Assembly: GCF_026015885.1 (NCBI RefSeq)
Contig: NZ_JAPDUG010000001.1
Span: 124,001-188,000 of the forward strand
Source of the DNA: Halocynthiibacter sp. SDUM655004
GTDB taxonomy: Bacteria; Pseudomonadota; Alphaproteobacteria; Rhodobacterales; Rhodobacteraceae
Direction: 5' to 3'
DNA: 64,000 nucleotides
A program made the translations under genes and the position numbers. How positions within the stretch are numbered: the first letter of the stretch is position 1; each line of letters begins with the position of its first letter. This document shows, one piece after another, positions 18,761 through 30,769 of this stretch. The notes beneath the pieces are model-generated. The model had not been told where the DNA came from. It did no database searches and worked only from the letters and a program-made list of their open reading frames with translations.

Positions 18761-18799
18761 GCCAGAGGTGCGTTTTAGCGCCGGTAAGGCACCTCCGGC
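18761..18799. repeat. Imperfect inverted repeat between ABC operon and gyrB
   Basis: GCCAGAGGTGC (18761-18771) and GCACCTCCGGC (18789-18799) pair at 10 of 11 positions around a 17-base loop, in the 280-base space between two convergent units. No T-run follows on either strand, so it is either a factor-assisted terminator or an mRNA 3'-end stabiliser. Nothing else is visible in this gap. Confidence 0.4.
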
Positions 18800-18877
18800 G
18801 TGAAATTAAGCTAGCTTATGGGCCAACTACGCAGACCTTTACTGCGAATGCAGAAATTTACGTGTCTCTACGCGCAC

Positions 18878-21307
<2,430 letters not shown>

Positions 21308-21364
21308 TCAAATTTTGAATATTTATACGGTGTTTCCAGAGGATTGTCACGCAATTGAGCGCAA

Positions 21365-21994
21365 TTATACGAGGGCAGAAACCGTAAGATACGCCCCGAC
21401 TCCGAGCAGGAGAGCGCCAGCAAAAATATTCAGCCTGGAAAGTGCTTTGGGCGTGCTGAGAAACCCTCTTAAACGGTGTACCAACGCGGCAAATATCAGG
21501 TTGCCGACAAAGGGCACAATAATCGACAAGAACACGATTGCGGCAATGTCTGGTGGTGTGATCTGTGTGAGATCGAAGAACCCGGGCAGCATACCCATAT
21601 AGAACAGGATCGCCTTTGGGTTTCCGAGGATAACGGCGACGCCGGCCAGAAATCCGGCCAGCACTCCGGGGCGGGTCAGGCGGCTATCGGTGTCTATTGT
21701 GCGGTCTGCGTGGCGGATAAGCTGTATACCGAGATAGAGGAAAAACGCAGCAGCGCCGTAGCGCAGAATCGTCATCAACCCATCAATTTCCTCAACCAGC
21801 CAGCTAACGCCAAGAACAGCAAGCAATGGCCAGAAGGCATCGCCAATCGCAACGCCAAATGCGAGCGGCCATGCCGCAGAGAAGCCGCCAGACAAAGCGC
21901 GCGCCACAATCGCAACCCAGACAGGGCCGGGAGTTAGGAACAAGACGAGCAACGCGAAGGCGTATAGGGCGAGGTCAGAGGCCGCGAGTGTCAT
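21365..21994 (-). CDS. LysE/RhtB-family amino-acid exporter
   Basis: 209-residue inner-membrane protein with about six hydrophobic segments (about 6-28, 38-60, 70-88, 112-135, 145-168, 187-207). Family hallmarks are the N-terminal FLTPGPVWVAIVARALSGG and the LGIQLIRHA segment. Members export amino acids such as homoserine, threonine or lysine; the substrate here is unknown. The start overlaps the recF stop by 4 bases, so it is translationally coupled to recF. Confidence 0.9.
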   Translation of the reverse strand: MTLAASDLALYAFALLVLFLTPGPVWVAIVARALSGGFSAAWPLAFGVAIGDAFWPLLAVLGVSWLVEEIDGLMTILRYGAAAFFLYLGIQLIRHADRTIDTDSRLTRPGVLAGFLAGVAVILGNPKAILFYMGMLPGFFDLTQITPPDIAAIVFLSIIVPFVGNLIFAALVHRLRGFLSTPKALSRLNIFAGALLLGVGAYLTVSALV

Positions 21995-23109
21995 TTGGCA
22001 ACACGAATTTCAGATGTGCCGTCATTATCAGTTACCTCAAGGTGGTCCGCTCGCGCACCGAGCTCAACAAAGAGTTCCGCTCCAGTACCTGTCATGAAGG
22101 CCTGTGCGTTAAGGGCGCAAAGCTCGTCATAGAGCGCGGCGCGGCGGCTGGAATCTAGGTGTGCAGCAACCTCATCAAGCAACAGAATCGGTGGCGCTCC
22201 GATTTCGTTCGCCAAGGCCCGCCCATTTGCGAGAATAAGGGAGATCAACAGCGCTTTTTGCTCGCCTGTGGAGCAGTCTTTGGCGGGTACGTCTTTTTCG
22301 GCGTAAACCGCACCGAGATCTGCCCGATGGGGGCCGATGAGCGTGCGTCCGGCGCGAATATCGAGCGCGCGATTGTCCGCGAATGCAGCGGCTAGGTCTT
22401 GGGCTTGTTCGGGCTTTGGGGCGGAGTCATCAATATGAAACAGGGCGAGATCGGCCTTCGGAAAGCTGGTTTCCGCCGCCTCTTGCGCGTCTGTGAGTTT
22501 GTTGACGGTATGGTGGCGATTGGCCCAAATTTGCGCGCCGACGTCTGCCATTTGTTTTTCAAGTGCGAGATACCATGACGGATCGCGCACTTGGTCTTTC
22601 AAGAGCCTGTTGCGCTCGCGCATGCATTTTTCATAAGTCAGCACTGCGTCGGCGTGTTCGGGCAGAAAGCTCAGCACCATTCGATCAAGAAACCGACGAC
22701 GCCCTTCAGCGCCCTCTATCCAGAGCCGATCCATGGAAGGGATGAGCCAGAGAACGCGCGCAATCTCGCCTAAGGCGTTTTGCGGGGCGGATTTTCCGTC
22801 AATTTTGACCTGTCGTGCCGCGCCACCTTCAGACCATGTTTCAATTTCATATAGGTGGGATTGCGAGTTTAAGACCGCAGAGATTTTCCAGCCGTCCACA
22901 CCGGCCTTGCGTGTCATATCAGCAGCGCTTGCGCGGCGGAGACCCCGACCGGGAGAGAGAAGCGAAATTGCCTCAAGGACATTGGTTTTGCCTGCGCCGT
23001 TTGGGCCGAAAATCGCAACGGGTTTGCCGGATAGCTCTAATCGGCTCACTTTGTGCGAGCGGAAATGGGAAAGAGTTAGCGCATGAACCGAGAGGCCTGT
23101 CATTGGCAT
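21991..23109 (-). CDS. recF: DNA replication and repair protein RecF
   Basis: SMC-like ATPase that loads RecA at gapped DNA with RecO and RecR. Walker A is FGPNGAGKTNVLEA (about 33-46), the signature-like STGEQKALLISL is at about 270, and the Walker B region ILLLDEVAAHLD is near 305. The 372-residue length fits the family. The gene follows dnaN by 38 bases in the conserved dnaA-dnaN-recF order. The ATG at 23109 is followed three codons later by no better alternative. Confidence 0.96.
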   Translation of the reverse strand: MPMTGLSVHALTLSHFRSHKVSRLELSGKPVAIFGPNGAGKTNVLEAISLLSPGRGLRRASAADMTRKAGVDGWKISAVLNSQSHLYEIETWSEGGAARQVKIDGKSAPQNALGEIARVLWLIPSMDRLWIEGAEGRRRFLDRMVLSFLPEHADAVLTYEKCMRERNRLLKDQVRDPSWYLALEKQMADVGAQIWANRHHTVNKLTDAQEAAETSFPKADLALFHIDDSAPKPEQAQDLAAAFADNRALDIRAGRTLIGPHRADLGAVYAEKDVPAKDCSTGEQKALLISLILANGRALANEIGAPPILLLDEVAAHLDSSRRAALYDELCALNAQAFMTGTGAELFVELGARADHLEVTDNDGTSEIRVAK

Positions 23110-23147
23110 TTTCCTGCGCTTTGTGTTTGCCCTAATACGGGCAAACC

Positions 23148-24266
23148 TTAGACTCGCATCGGCATGACAACATAGACCGCCGAGGTGTCATTGCCTTCGC
23201 GCATCAAAGTTGGGTCACCAGCAGAGTTAAACATGAACACTGCGTTCTCACGATCAACTTGGCTTGCGATCTCAAGAAGATACTTGGCGTTAAACCCGAT
23301 CTCCAAACGTTCGTCGCCATAAGCCACGGCGAGCTCCTCTTCCGCAGCGCCACTGTCTGGCGCGTTGACGGAAAGTACCAAACGGTCTTCATCGAGTGAA
23401 AGTTTAACCGCACGGCTGCGCTCACTGCTCACAGTGGATACACGATCAACAGCTTTCGCGAATTCGGCTGCGTCGACCTCAAGCTTGCGCGTGTTACCGG
23501 CGGGGATAACGCGTGTGTAATCTGGGAAGGTTCCGTCGATGACTTTGGAAGTCAGCGTGATTTCAGGTGTGGCAAAGCGCACCTTAGTTTCGCTTACAGA
23601 AACGGCGATTTGCACATCGTCGTCCTCAAGAAGCTTGCGCAACTCGCCAACAGTTTTTCGGGGAACAATCACACCGGGCATGTCCGCAGCACCTTCTGGA
23701 AGGTCAGCATCAATGCGGGCTAGACGGTGACCGTCTGTGGCCACACAACGCAACACTTTGCCGCCTTCGGCATCAGCGATATGCATGAAGACACCGTTCA
23801 GGTAATATCTTGTTTCCTCCGTCGAAATCGCAAATTTCGACTTATCGAACAAGCGACGCAGCACGACCGCACTCGCCGTGAAGTTGGCGGTGTATTCTGA
23901 AGTGGCCATCACAGGGAAATCTTCGCGCGGGAGCGTGGCCAGCGAGAAGTTGGAGCGGCCCGCCTCGACAGTCAAGCGACCAGATGCGCCATCGTCGGTC
24001 AATTGAACAAGTGCACCGTCAGGAAGCTTGCGGACGATCTCGTGAAGCAGAACCGCCGAAACCGTTGTTGCGCCAGCGCGTTCAACTTGCGCAAGGGTCT
24101 TGTCCACAACTTCAATATCAAGGTCGGTGGCGCGGAAAGAAACGGCCTCACCCTCGGCCTCGATCAAGACATTGGCGAGGATAGGTATCGTGTTGCGACG
24201 CTCGACCACGGATTGTGCTTGCGAAACCGCTTTTAGAAGTGCGGCGCGTTCGATACTGATTTTCAT
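23148..24266 (-). CDS. dnaN: DNA polymerase III beta sliding clamp
   Basis: Ring-shaped processivity clamp. The 372 residues contain three topologically equal clamp domains (about 1-125, 126-252, 253-372), and the C-terminus VYVVMPMRV forms the usual partner-binding pocket edge. The N-terminal MKISIERAALLKAVSQAQSV is typical. It lies 126 bases downstream of dnaA on the same strand. Confidence 0.97.
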   Translation of the reverse strand: MKISIERAALLKAVSQAQSVVERRNTIPILANVLIEAEGEAVSFRATDLDIEVVDKTLAQVERAGATTVSAVLLHEIVRKLPDGALVQLTDDGASGRLTVEAGRSNFSLATLPREDFPVMATSEYTANFTASAVVLRRLFDKSKFAISTEETRYYLNGVFMHIADAEGGKVLRCVATDGHRLARIDADLPEGAADMPGVIVPRKTVGELRKLLEDDDVQIAVSVSETKVRFATPEITLTSKVIDGTFPDYTRVIPAGNTRKLEVDAAEFAKAVDRVSTVSSERSRAVKLSLDEDRLVLSVNAPDSGAAEEELAVAYGDERLEIGFNAKYLLEIASQVDRENAVFMFNSAGDPTLMREGNDTSAVYVVMPMRV

Positions 24267-24392
24267 TCTGTTGCTCCTACCGACAGGTGCAGGGGCGAAG
24301 AGGCAAAGCCTCCGCCCGATGTTGCGAGTTCAATGGAATGTCCGACGATATGAGGGGGGCGTCAAGGGCAGAAGCCCCCTCAGCGAAGGTTT

Positions 24393-25751
24393 TCAAGCCT
24401 CTAGGCTGCGGCGCAACAGTTCAAGGTCTTCTGCGATCTGGTTGTCATGCGCTTTAAGCTCTTCAATGCGCTTCACGCCGTGCATCACGGTCGTGTGGTC
24501 GCGCCCGCCGAACCGACGTCCGATTTCTGGGAGCGAACGGCTGGTGAGTTGCTTGGAAAGGAACATCGCAACCTGACGTGGACGTGCGATTGTTCGCACA
24601 CGCTTTGGGCCAATCATTTCGGAAAGGCGGATGTTGTAATGCTCGCTTACTTTACGCTGGATTTCCTCGATTGTGATCTTGCGATCAGAAGCGCGGAGAA
24701 TATCTGCGAGGCAGTCTTGAGCGAGTTCGAGCGTAATCTCACGACCCACGAGAGACGCGAAGGCAAACAATCGGGTCAGCGCGCCCTCAAGAACACGGAC
24801 GTTCGTTGAAATGCGGTGGGCGAGGAATTCAAGAACGCCATCAGCCAGAACCAGTCCGGAATATTGTTTACGATAGAGTTCGACCTTTTGCTGCAGAATG
24901 CCAAGGCGCAATTCGTAATCGGTCGGATGAAGATCAACCACAAGGCCGCACTGCAGCCGCGATTTGATACGATCTTCAAGCTCTTTGATTTCACCGGGTG
25001 CGCGATCGGCAGAGATGATGATCTGTTTGTTCTGATCGACCAGCGCGTTGAACGTATGGAAAAACTCTTCCTGCGTTGAATCTTTGCCCGCGATGAATTG
25101 CACGTCATCAACCATCAGAACATCAACCGAGCGGAAGAGTTCCTTGAAATCCATCATCTTGCGTTCGCGAAGCGCTTGAACAAAGCGGTACATGAACTGC
25201 TCGGCAGAGAGGTACACGACATTCAGGTCGGGGCGCTCGCTCTGAAGCTCTTGAGCAATAGCGTGCATCAGGTGTGTTTTACCGAGGCCAACACCACCGT
25301 AAAGGAACAGAGGGTTGAATGAAACGGGGCCACCTTCGGCCACGCGTTTGGCGGCGGCGTGGGCAAGTTCGTTAGGTTTGCCGACAACAAAGCTGTCGAA
25401 CGTAAAACGCGAATCCAGCGGCGCGCCGGGAAGCTCTACTTCGGGGGCTTGGGTTTGTGTTTGGGCAGGGGTAGCGCCTTGGGACTTCTTGGGAGCGGTG
25501 CGCGTTGCGGTTTTGGCCACAGCGAATTCCAAACGGTGAACCGCTTCTCCTGCTTCATTCAGCAGGTGTTTGATCTGCTCGCCAAAATTGCGAGAGACCC
25601 AGTTTCCCATGAAACTTGTCGGAACTGAGAAAACGGCAACGCCATCACGAAATCCGGAGAACTCAAGTGGTTCTATCCAATTTGTGAAGTTGCTCGTTCC
25701 AACAGTTCTTTGCAGCTCTTCCCGTACCGATCCCCAGGTCTCGTTGGTCAT
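24393..25751 (-). CDS. dnaA: Chromosomal replication initiator DnaA
   Basis: AAA+ initiator that binds DnaA boxes and melts oriC. Start set at ATG 25751 (MTNETWGSVREELQ), giving 452 residues, the normal length; the frame stays open 103 codons upstream but that part is not protein-like. Domain I spans about 1-80. A Pro/Gln-rich linker lies at about 90-115. Domain III has Walker A GGVGLGKTHLMHAI (about 155) and Walker B VLMVDDVQF. Domain IV has the DNA-binding signature GGRDHTTVMHGVKR (about 422-435). Confidence 0.96.
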   Translation of the reverse strand: MTNETWGSVREELQRTVGTSNFTNWIEPLEFSGFRDGVAVFSVPTSFMGNWVSRNFGEQIKHLLNEAGEAVHRLEFAVAKTATRTAPKKSQGATPAQTQTQAPEVELPGAPLDSRFTFDSFVVGKPNELAHAAAKRVAEGGPVSFNPLFLYGGVGLGKTHLMHAIAQELQSERPDLNVVYLSAEQFMYRFVQALRERKMMDFKELFRSVDVLMVDDVQFIAGKDSTQEEFFHTFNALVDQNKQIIISADRAPGEIKELEDRIKSRLQCGLVVDLHPTDYELRLGILQQKVELYRKQYSGLVLADGVLEFLAHRISTNVRVLEGALTRLFAFASLVGREITLELAQDCLADILRASDRKITIEEIQRKVSEHYNIRLSEMIGPKRVRTIARPRQVAMFLSKQLTSRSLPEIGRRFGGRDHTTVMHGVKRIEELKAHDNQIAEDLELLRRSLEA

Positions 25752-26293
25752 TCTTGTCTTACCCGCTTCGTCAAATATTCCTGAAACCACCGCAGCAGCG
25801 ATTCCAGAATCCCCAAATAAAGCAACCACGCTCCGACTGTTTGCGTCATTGACATAACGCAAACGCCTTCCCCGTTCGGACTCACATAGAATCCGGGACT
25901 TGTGACAGCTCGCTACGCTGGAACTCCCGAATTCCAGCAAACAACCTGGCCTCACACAAGCGAGGGGGCGAAGAGGGATGCGGCGCGCTCGCGAAGAATA
26001 TCTCCGCAAAATGCGCTTTAACCACTCAAGGCAGCGGCAGAACCAAGCCTTGAGAAACAAATCAACCCAGCGTTGTTCTCTCGCCGAGATGTCAAACCAC
26101 TGGTTGCCCGGCGTTTGTTCTACTTCGGCTGTGTTGATGTCGACTCTTCAGACGCGACGTGAATCGCATGGACAAGCTAGCAAGGGTTCAGCGACACGCG
26201 CAACTTATCTTCGGCCTTGACTCTGTCTTTCTTCAAACGAATCTGAGAAGCCCTTTTTTAGTCTCTTTTGAAGAAACATTTTTGTCGCAACGA
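25752..26293. other. Long dnaA leader / rpsT-dnaA intergenic region
   Basis: About 540 bases without a supported gene. It must hold the dnaA promoter. I looked for DnaA boxes (TTATCCACA or single-mismatch forms) and a clustered AT-rich element and found none, so I do not call oriC here. Small hairpins are present, for example CTGGAA (25918-25923) / TTCCAG (25932-25937). A perfect 9-bp inverted repeat TTTTTGTCG / CGACAAAAA (26279-26287 and 26291-26299) abuts the rpsT terminator. Confidence 0.6.
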
Positions 26294-26294
26294 C

Positions 26295-26325
26295 AAAAAA
26301 AGAGCGCCCCCATAGGGAACGCTCT
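26295..26325 (-). terminator. Rho-independent terminator of rpsT
   Basis: Read on the minus strand, AGAGCG (26325-26320) pairs with CGCTCT (26306-26301) around a 13-base spacer whose ends can add GC pairs. It is followed at once by a run of seven T. It lies 28 bases after the rpsT stop and so separates rpsT from dnaA transcription. Confidence 0.85.
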
Positions 26326-26352
26326 CTCAATAACCAAAGCAGTCGATTCGTA

Positions 26353-26616
26353 TTAGGCGATTGCCTTAACGCGTGCCGAAAGGCGCGACAGTTTACGAGC
26401 GACTGTGTTTTTGTGGTAGATGCCTTTAGTCACACCGCGCATCAGCTCTGGCTGAGCAGCGCGAAGTGCAGCAGTTGCATCTTCCTTGTTGCCGGACTCG
26501 ATCGCTTCCTCAACCTTGCGGAGGAAGGTGCGAACGCGCGAACGGCGTGCTTTGTTTACTTGGAAACGACGCTCGTTTTGACGGGCGCGTTTTTTAGCTT
26601 GGGGCGAATTTGCCAT
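26353..26616 (-). CDS. rpsT: 30S ribosomal protein S20
   Basis: Small basic 16S rRNA-binding protein, 87 residues from [13 protein letters not shown] at 26616. This is the canonical start; the open frame runs 5 codons further. The sequence is Lys/Arg/Ala-rich and helical, with [19 protein letters not shown] and the C-terminal [16 protein letters not shown], typical of S20. Followed by a strong terminator, so it is transcribed separately from dnaA. Confidence 0.97.
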   Translation of the reverse strand: MANSPQAKKRARQNERRFQVNKARRSRVRTFLRKVEEAIESGNKEDATAALRAAQPELMRGVTKGIYHKNTVARKLSRLSARVKAIA

Positions 26617-26710
26617 ATCTCGAATTCCCACTTGTTGGGGTCGTGTAAATCTGAAGTTGGGCTTCTAGGCCCGACTCGCTCGTAAGTCAACGGGGTTTTC
26701 GCGCTTTTTC

Positions 26711-27487
26711 CTACTTATCGCGGAACTGCGCTTCTCTTTTTTCCTGAAACGCTGCCATTCCCTCTTTTTGGTCCTCAGTCGCGAAGAGCGAGTGGAACAA
26801 ACGCCGTTCATAGAGCAGCCCCTCGGAAAGCGTTGTTTCATAGGACCTATCGACCGCTTCCTTGGCCGCTTTCGTTGCGAGTTGGGACTTCTCCGCAATC
26901 TTGTGGGCCGCGCTCAAGGCTTCATCCATAAGTTTCTTGGCGGGGACCAATCTGCTTACCAAACCGGAGCGTTCCGCTTCTTCGGCATCCATGAAACGGC
27001 CAGTCAGGTGCATATCCATTGATTTCGACTTGCCGACGAATCGAGTCAGTCGCTGGCTTCCGCCCATTCCGGCAATAACGCCGAGGTTGATCTCGGGCTG
27101 CCCGAACTTCGCGTTGTCGGCGCAGATGATGAAATCACACATCATTGCAAGCTCACATCCGCCACCAAGAGCATAGCCCGCGACGGCGGCGATGATTGGC
27201 TTTCGGTTGTTCAGGAGGCGTGTTGTCTCGGCGCCGAAATAGTCAGAGCCAAACATGTCGACAAAGCTCTTATCCGCCATCTCTTTGATGTCTGCGCCCG
27301 CGGCGAATGCTTTTTCCGAACCTGTCAGAACAATGCAGCGGACTTTGTCGTTCTTCTCGGCAGCCTCTAAAGCATCCGCCAATTCGCCCAGAAGTGTCGA
27401 ATTGAGCGCATTTAGTGCTTCGGGTCGGTTGAGTTTAATAAGAGCGACGTGGTCTTCGACATCGACGATCAGGGTCTCATAAGCCAT
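26711..27487 (-). CDS. Enoyl-CoA hydratase
   Basis: Crotonase-fold hydratase of fatty-acid beta-oxidation, 258 residues from [19 protein letters not shown]; the open frame extends 20 codons upstream without family similarity. The oxyanion-hole stretch [13 protein letters not shown] (about 60-72) and the two catalytic glutamates in [15 protein letters not shown] and [17 protein letters not shown] are all present, so it should be active. It resembles the short-chain (mitochondrial ECHS1-like) group. It lies 61 bases after mutM on the same strand. Confidence 0.93.
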   Translation of the reverse strand: MAYETLIVDVEDHVALIKLNRPEALNALNSTLLGELADALEAAEKNDKVRCIVLTGSEKAFAAGADIKEMADKSFVDMFGSDYFGAETTRLLNNRKPIIAAVAGYALGGGCELAMMCDFIICADNAKFGQPEINLGVIAGMGGSQRLTRFVGKSKSMDMHLTGRFMDAEEAERSGLVSRLVPAKKLMDEALSAAHKIAEKSQLATKAAKEAVDRSYETTLSEGLLYERRLFHSLFATEDQKEGMAAFQEKREAQFRDK

Positions 27488-27548
27488 GTTCAGGTACCAA
27501 TTTGTTACAGTTAGCTCTTGGATTATCAGTCTTGCGAGACCATTCAAC

Positions 27549-28400
27549 CTATCTTTGGCACGTGGGGCAATAGAATGTCGAACGGCCCGATTGGGAAATA
27601 CGCTCGATTTTCGCGTTGCATTCTGTGTTCACACAAGACTCTCCTTCGCGGCCATAAACCTTGAAACTATGTTGAAAATAGCCAAGATCTCCGTCTGCCT
27701 GCCTGTGATCCTTTAGTGTTGAGCCTCCTGCCTCAATCGCTTCAGACAGAACATCACGGATAGCAGGAACCAGTGCAGCAATATCACGCTGCCGAAGTTT
27801 TTTTGCCTGTTTACGTGGCGATATGCCCGTGCGGAAAAGAATCTCACAGACATAGATATTGCCCAATCCCGCGACGATTCTTTGATCTAGAAGTACGGAT
27901 TTCATTGGTGCTGTTTTGGTTGCGAGTTTTTCGGCGAGGTAGGTTTCGTTAAACTCATTCCCGAAGGGCTCCGGGCCAAGGACTTTGAGGAGTTTGTGCT
28001 CCTCCGCAGTGTCGGTATTTAATAAGTCCATAGCGCCAAAACGGCGTGGGTCATTGAATGTCACACGAGCGCCGTTGTCGAAATCGAGCACAACATGATC
28101 GTGTTTCTCTGGTGCGGGATGGTTGAAATGAAAATCGCCAACCGTTCCGCCGGATATCAGCATCCGACCCGACATGCCTAAATGGATCAGAAGTGTTTCT
28201 CCGGTATCAAGGTTCGCAAGAATGTATTTTGATCTGCGTCTCAACCCCAAAATCCGCGCCCCTGTTAACCGCGCTGCCATATCAGGCGGAAAGGGCCAGC
28301 GCAGATCGGGGCGCCGGATATCGGCTTTTGTTATCACCGCGCGCTCCATTACTGGTAACAACCCGCGACGAACCGTCTCTACCTCGGGTAATTCGGGCAT
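27549..28400 (-). CDS. mutM: Formamidopyrimidine-DNA glycosylase
   Basis: Bifunctional glycosylase/AP lyase that removes 8-oxoguanine and FapyG. The N-terminal PELPEVE supplies the catalytic proline and glutamate; the lysine of the [11 protein letters not shown] strand is the third catalytic residue. The C-terminal zinc finger has four cysteines (CVNTEC near 259-264 and CPTC near 279-282). The 283-residue length is normal. It diverges from ubiE across 86 bases that must contain both promoters. An 8-oxoG repair gene in an organism with an RpoE singlet-oxygen response is expected. Confidence 0.96.
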   Translation of the reverse strand: MPELPEVETVRRGLLPVMERAVITKADIRRPDLRWPFPPDMAARLTGARILGLRRRSKYILANLDTGETLLIHLGMSGRMLISGGTVGDFHFNHPAPEKHDHVVLDFDNGARVTFNDPRRFGAMDLLNTDTAEEHKLLKVLGPEPFGNEFNETYLAEKLATKTAPMKSVLLDQRIVAGLGNIYVCEILFRTGISPRKQAKKLRQRDIAALVPAIRDVLSEAIEAGGSTLKDHRQADGDLGYFQHSFKVYGREGESCVNTECNAKIERISQSGRSTFYCPTCQR

Positions 28401-28486
28401 GAAATGTTTCCTTCTGTGCGGCGTTCATTGTAACCAAGACTGAGCGCTCTATAAGAGTGGTGTGATTTAGGAATGGGCAAGTCAAA

Positions 28487-29239
28487 ATGACCGAGAACTC
28501 CCAAAAAACAACTCACTTCGGTTTTCAGACCGTCGACGAGGATGCAAAAGCGGGCATGGTGCATGGTGTTTTCACCAATGTCGCCTCGAAATACGACGTG
28601 ATGAACGACGCCATGTCGATGGGAATCCATCGCATCTGGAAGGAAGCGATGATGGATTGGCTCGCGCCGCGAGCAGGCCAGCAGCTTCTTGATGTGGCCG
28701 GCGGCACGGGGGATATTTCGTTTAAGTTCCTGAAGCGCGCCGGACATGGCCATGCAACGATATGCGACATGACCGAGAGTATGCTGGTTGAGGGCGCACA
28801 GCGCCCGCAGGCTCGCGAACGGGCGGATGAGTTGGATTGGGTCGTCGGCGATGCAATGGCTTTGCCTTTCCCTGATAACTCTTTCGATGTGTATACGATC
28901 AGTTTTGGCATTCGGAATGTAACGCGCATTCAGGATGCACTCGACGAGGCGTTTCGCGTATTGCGCCCTGGCGGTCGGATCATGGTTCTGGAGTTCTCGC
29001 AATTGCCGAATGCAGCGATGCAGAAAGCATATGACCTTTATTCCTTCAATGTCATTCCGAAAATGGGGAAGATGATCGCCAACGACGAAGAGAGCTACCA
29101 GTATCTGGTCGAATCTATCCGCAAGTTCCCCGATCAGGAAACTTTTGCAGGCATGATCCGCAAAGCTGGCTTCGACAATGTTAAGTATCGGAATCTCTCG
29201 ATGGGAATTGCCGCACTTCACTCAGGATGGAAAATCTAG
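28487..29239 (+). CDS. ubiE: Ubiquinone/menaquinone C-methyltransferase UbiE
   Basis: SAM-dependent enzyme methylating C2 of the ubiquinone ring (and demethylmenaquinone where present). SAM motif I is [13 protein letters not shown] (about 65-77); the ubiE/COQ5 signatures are around [17 protein letters not shown] (about 36-52) and [16 protein letters not shown] (about 158-173). 250 residues, normal length. The stop TAG is immediately followed by the ubiB ATG, so the two are one operon. Confidence 0.97.
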   Translation: MTENSQKTTHFGFQTVDEDAKAGMVHGVFTNVASKYDVMNDAMSMGIHRIWKEAMMDWLAPRAGQQLLDVAGGTGDISFKFLKRAGHGHATICDMTESMLVEGAQRPQARERADELDWVVGDAMALPFPDNSFDVYTISFGIRNVTRIQDALDEAFRVLRPGGRIMVLEFSQLPNAAMQKAYDLYSFNVIPKMGKMIANDEESYQYLVESIRKFPDQETFAGMIRKAGFDNVKYRNLSMGIAALHSGWKI

Positions 29240-30769
29240 ATGCGCGGCCCTCATAATATCTGGCGATTTGTACGAACCGGCGCAACTTTCGAGCGGACCG
29301 GTGCCATGGCCGTTATTCTCGATGCAATTGATGCGCCGCCGATCATTCGCATTCCGCTGCGCAGTCTGGTCTGGCCGTTTCGCTGGCTGGGGCTAAAAGG
29401 AGATCCGGCGCTGTCGCCTGTTGTGCGTGCGTTGAATGCGCTGGGGCCAGCCTACATTAAGTTCGGCCAGATGATCTCGACCCGTCCCGATATCGCGGGT
29501 GCCGACTTGGCGCGGGAATTGCGCGTTCTACAGGACAAGCTCCCTCCATTTCCGACCGAAGAAGCAATTAAATCCATTGAAGCAGAATTGGATCGGCCGG
29601 CATCGGAGCTGTTCAGCGAGTTTGGCGATGCCGTCGCGGCGGCAAGTATCGCGCAAGTCCATCGCGCGCGCTTGGCCGAAAACGGCAAAGAGGTTGCGGT
29701 TAAAGTTTTGCGGCCCAACATCGAAAAAGCATTCCGAAAAGACATCGATGCTTTCTATTTCGCGGCTGGCCTTTTCGAGTTTCTTTCCCCAGCATCTCGC
29801 CGTTTGAAACCGACGGATGTGATAACTCATTTCGACAAAGGCGTGATGGGCGAGTTGGACCTAAGGCTCGAGTGTGCTGCGGCGTCTGAGTTTGCTGCGA
29901 GCACAGCCAAAGACCCTGGTATTCAAATCCCCGATCCGGAATGGGATTTGTCTGGCAAACGGGTCATGGTACTTGGATGGGCTGAAGGCGTTCCAATCGG
30001 TGACAATGATGCGCTCGATGCTGCGGGCCACGACCGGACCAAGATTGCAGCGCGTGTTTTGCAACTCTTTTTGAGCCACGCGTTGCGCGACGGCTATTTC
30101 CACGCTGATATGCATCAAGGCAACATGAAGATCGCCGCAAATGGCGACATTATTGCCTATGATTTCGGTATTATGGGCCGGATCGACGAATACACTCGCC
30201 GTGTTTACGCAGAGATTTTGTACGGCTTTATTCAACGAGATTACAAACGGGTCGCGGCGGTCCATTTTGAGGCCGGCTATGTTCCTGCTGACCGTGATGT
30301 GGATGAGTTTGCCAGTGCCATTCGCGCTGTAGGTGAACCGATTTTTGGAATGGATGCTACGGGCATTTCCATGGGTCGCCTCCTGCATCACCTTTTCGAG
30401 GTGACGGAGCGCTTCGGAATGGAGACCCGCACCGAGTTGATCTTGTTGCAACGAACAATGGTTGTTGTCGAAGGGGTCGCGCGTTCGCTTGATCCGCACA
30501 TCAACATCTGGAATGTCGCGCGCCCTGTTGTTGAGGATTATATCAAGACGAACCTCGGCCCGCGTGCCTTCCTTAAGGATTTCGCACAGTCCGCTCGTGT
30601 GCTTAGCCGCCTTAGCCCTTTGTTGCCGGAATTGGCGGAGCAGGTGTTGATGAAGCAAACCCAGCCTGAAGAAAAGCGTGCGAAATCGCGTGGCCTCGGG
30701 AGCGCTGGTATGTTCGCGTTGGGCGCGGGCGTAGCTCTGGCGGGTGTTTGGGCCGGAACACTTTTTTAG
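29240..30769 (+). CDS. ubiB: Ubiquinone biosynthesis protein UbiB (ABC1/ADCK kinase-like)
   Basis: Membrane-associated atypical kinase/ATPase needed for ubiquinone synthesis. 509 residues. Family marks: KFGQMISTRPDI (the KxGQ motif, about residue 74), the alanine-rich nucleotide loop AAASIAQVHRARL in place of a kinase glycine loop, HADMHQGNMKI and YDFGIMG (metal-binding). A C-terminal hydrophobic segment (about 485-507, MFALGAGVALAGVWAGTLF) anchors it. It overlaps the convergent kinase-fold gene by 4 bases. Confidence 0.96.
   Translation: MRGPHNIWRFVRTGATFERTGAMAVILDAIDAPPIIRIPLRSLVWPFRWLGLKGDPALSPVVRALNALGPAYIKFGQMISTRPDIAGADLARELRVLQDKLPPFPTEEAIKSIEAELDRPASELFSEFGDAVAAASIAQVHRARLAENGKEVAVKVLRPNIEKAFRKDIDAFYFAAGLFEFLSPASRRLKPTDVITHFDKGVMGELDLRLECAAASEFAASTAKDPGIQIPDPEWDLSGKRVMVLGWAEGVPIGDNDALDAAGHDRTKIAARVLQLFLSHALRDGYFHADMHQGNMKIAANGDIIAYDFGIMGRIDEYTRRVYAEILYGFIQRDYKRVAAVHFEAGYVPADRDVDEFASAIRAVGEPIFGMDATGISMGRLLHHLFEVTERFGMETRTELILLQRTMVVVEGVARSLDPHINIWNVARPVVEDYIKTNLGPRAFLKDFAQSARVLSRLSPLLPELAEQVLMKQTQPEEKRAKSRGLGSAGMFALGAGVALAGVWAGTLF

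Noticed and set aside
25752-26060. 103-codon N-terminal extension of dnaA
   Set aside because: Arg/Ser/Leu-rich sequence with no DnaA similarity; the canonical domain I starts at ATG 25751.
25752-26352. Replication origin upstream of dnaA
   Set aside because: No DnaA boxes or AT-rich unwinding cluster seen; dnaA and oriC are often apart in alphaproteobacteria.
28379-29221. 280-codon minus-strand frame opposite ubiE
   Set aside because: Antisense to a clear ubiE gene; no protein family pattern.
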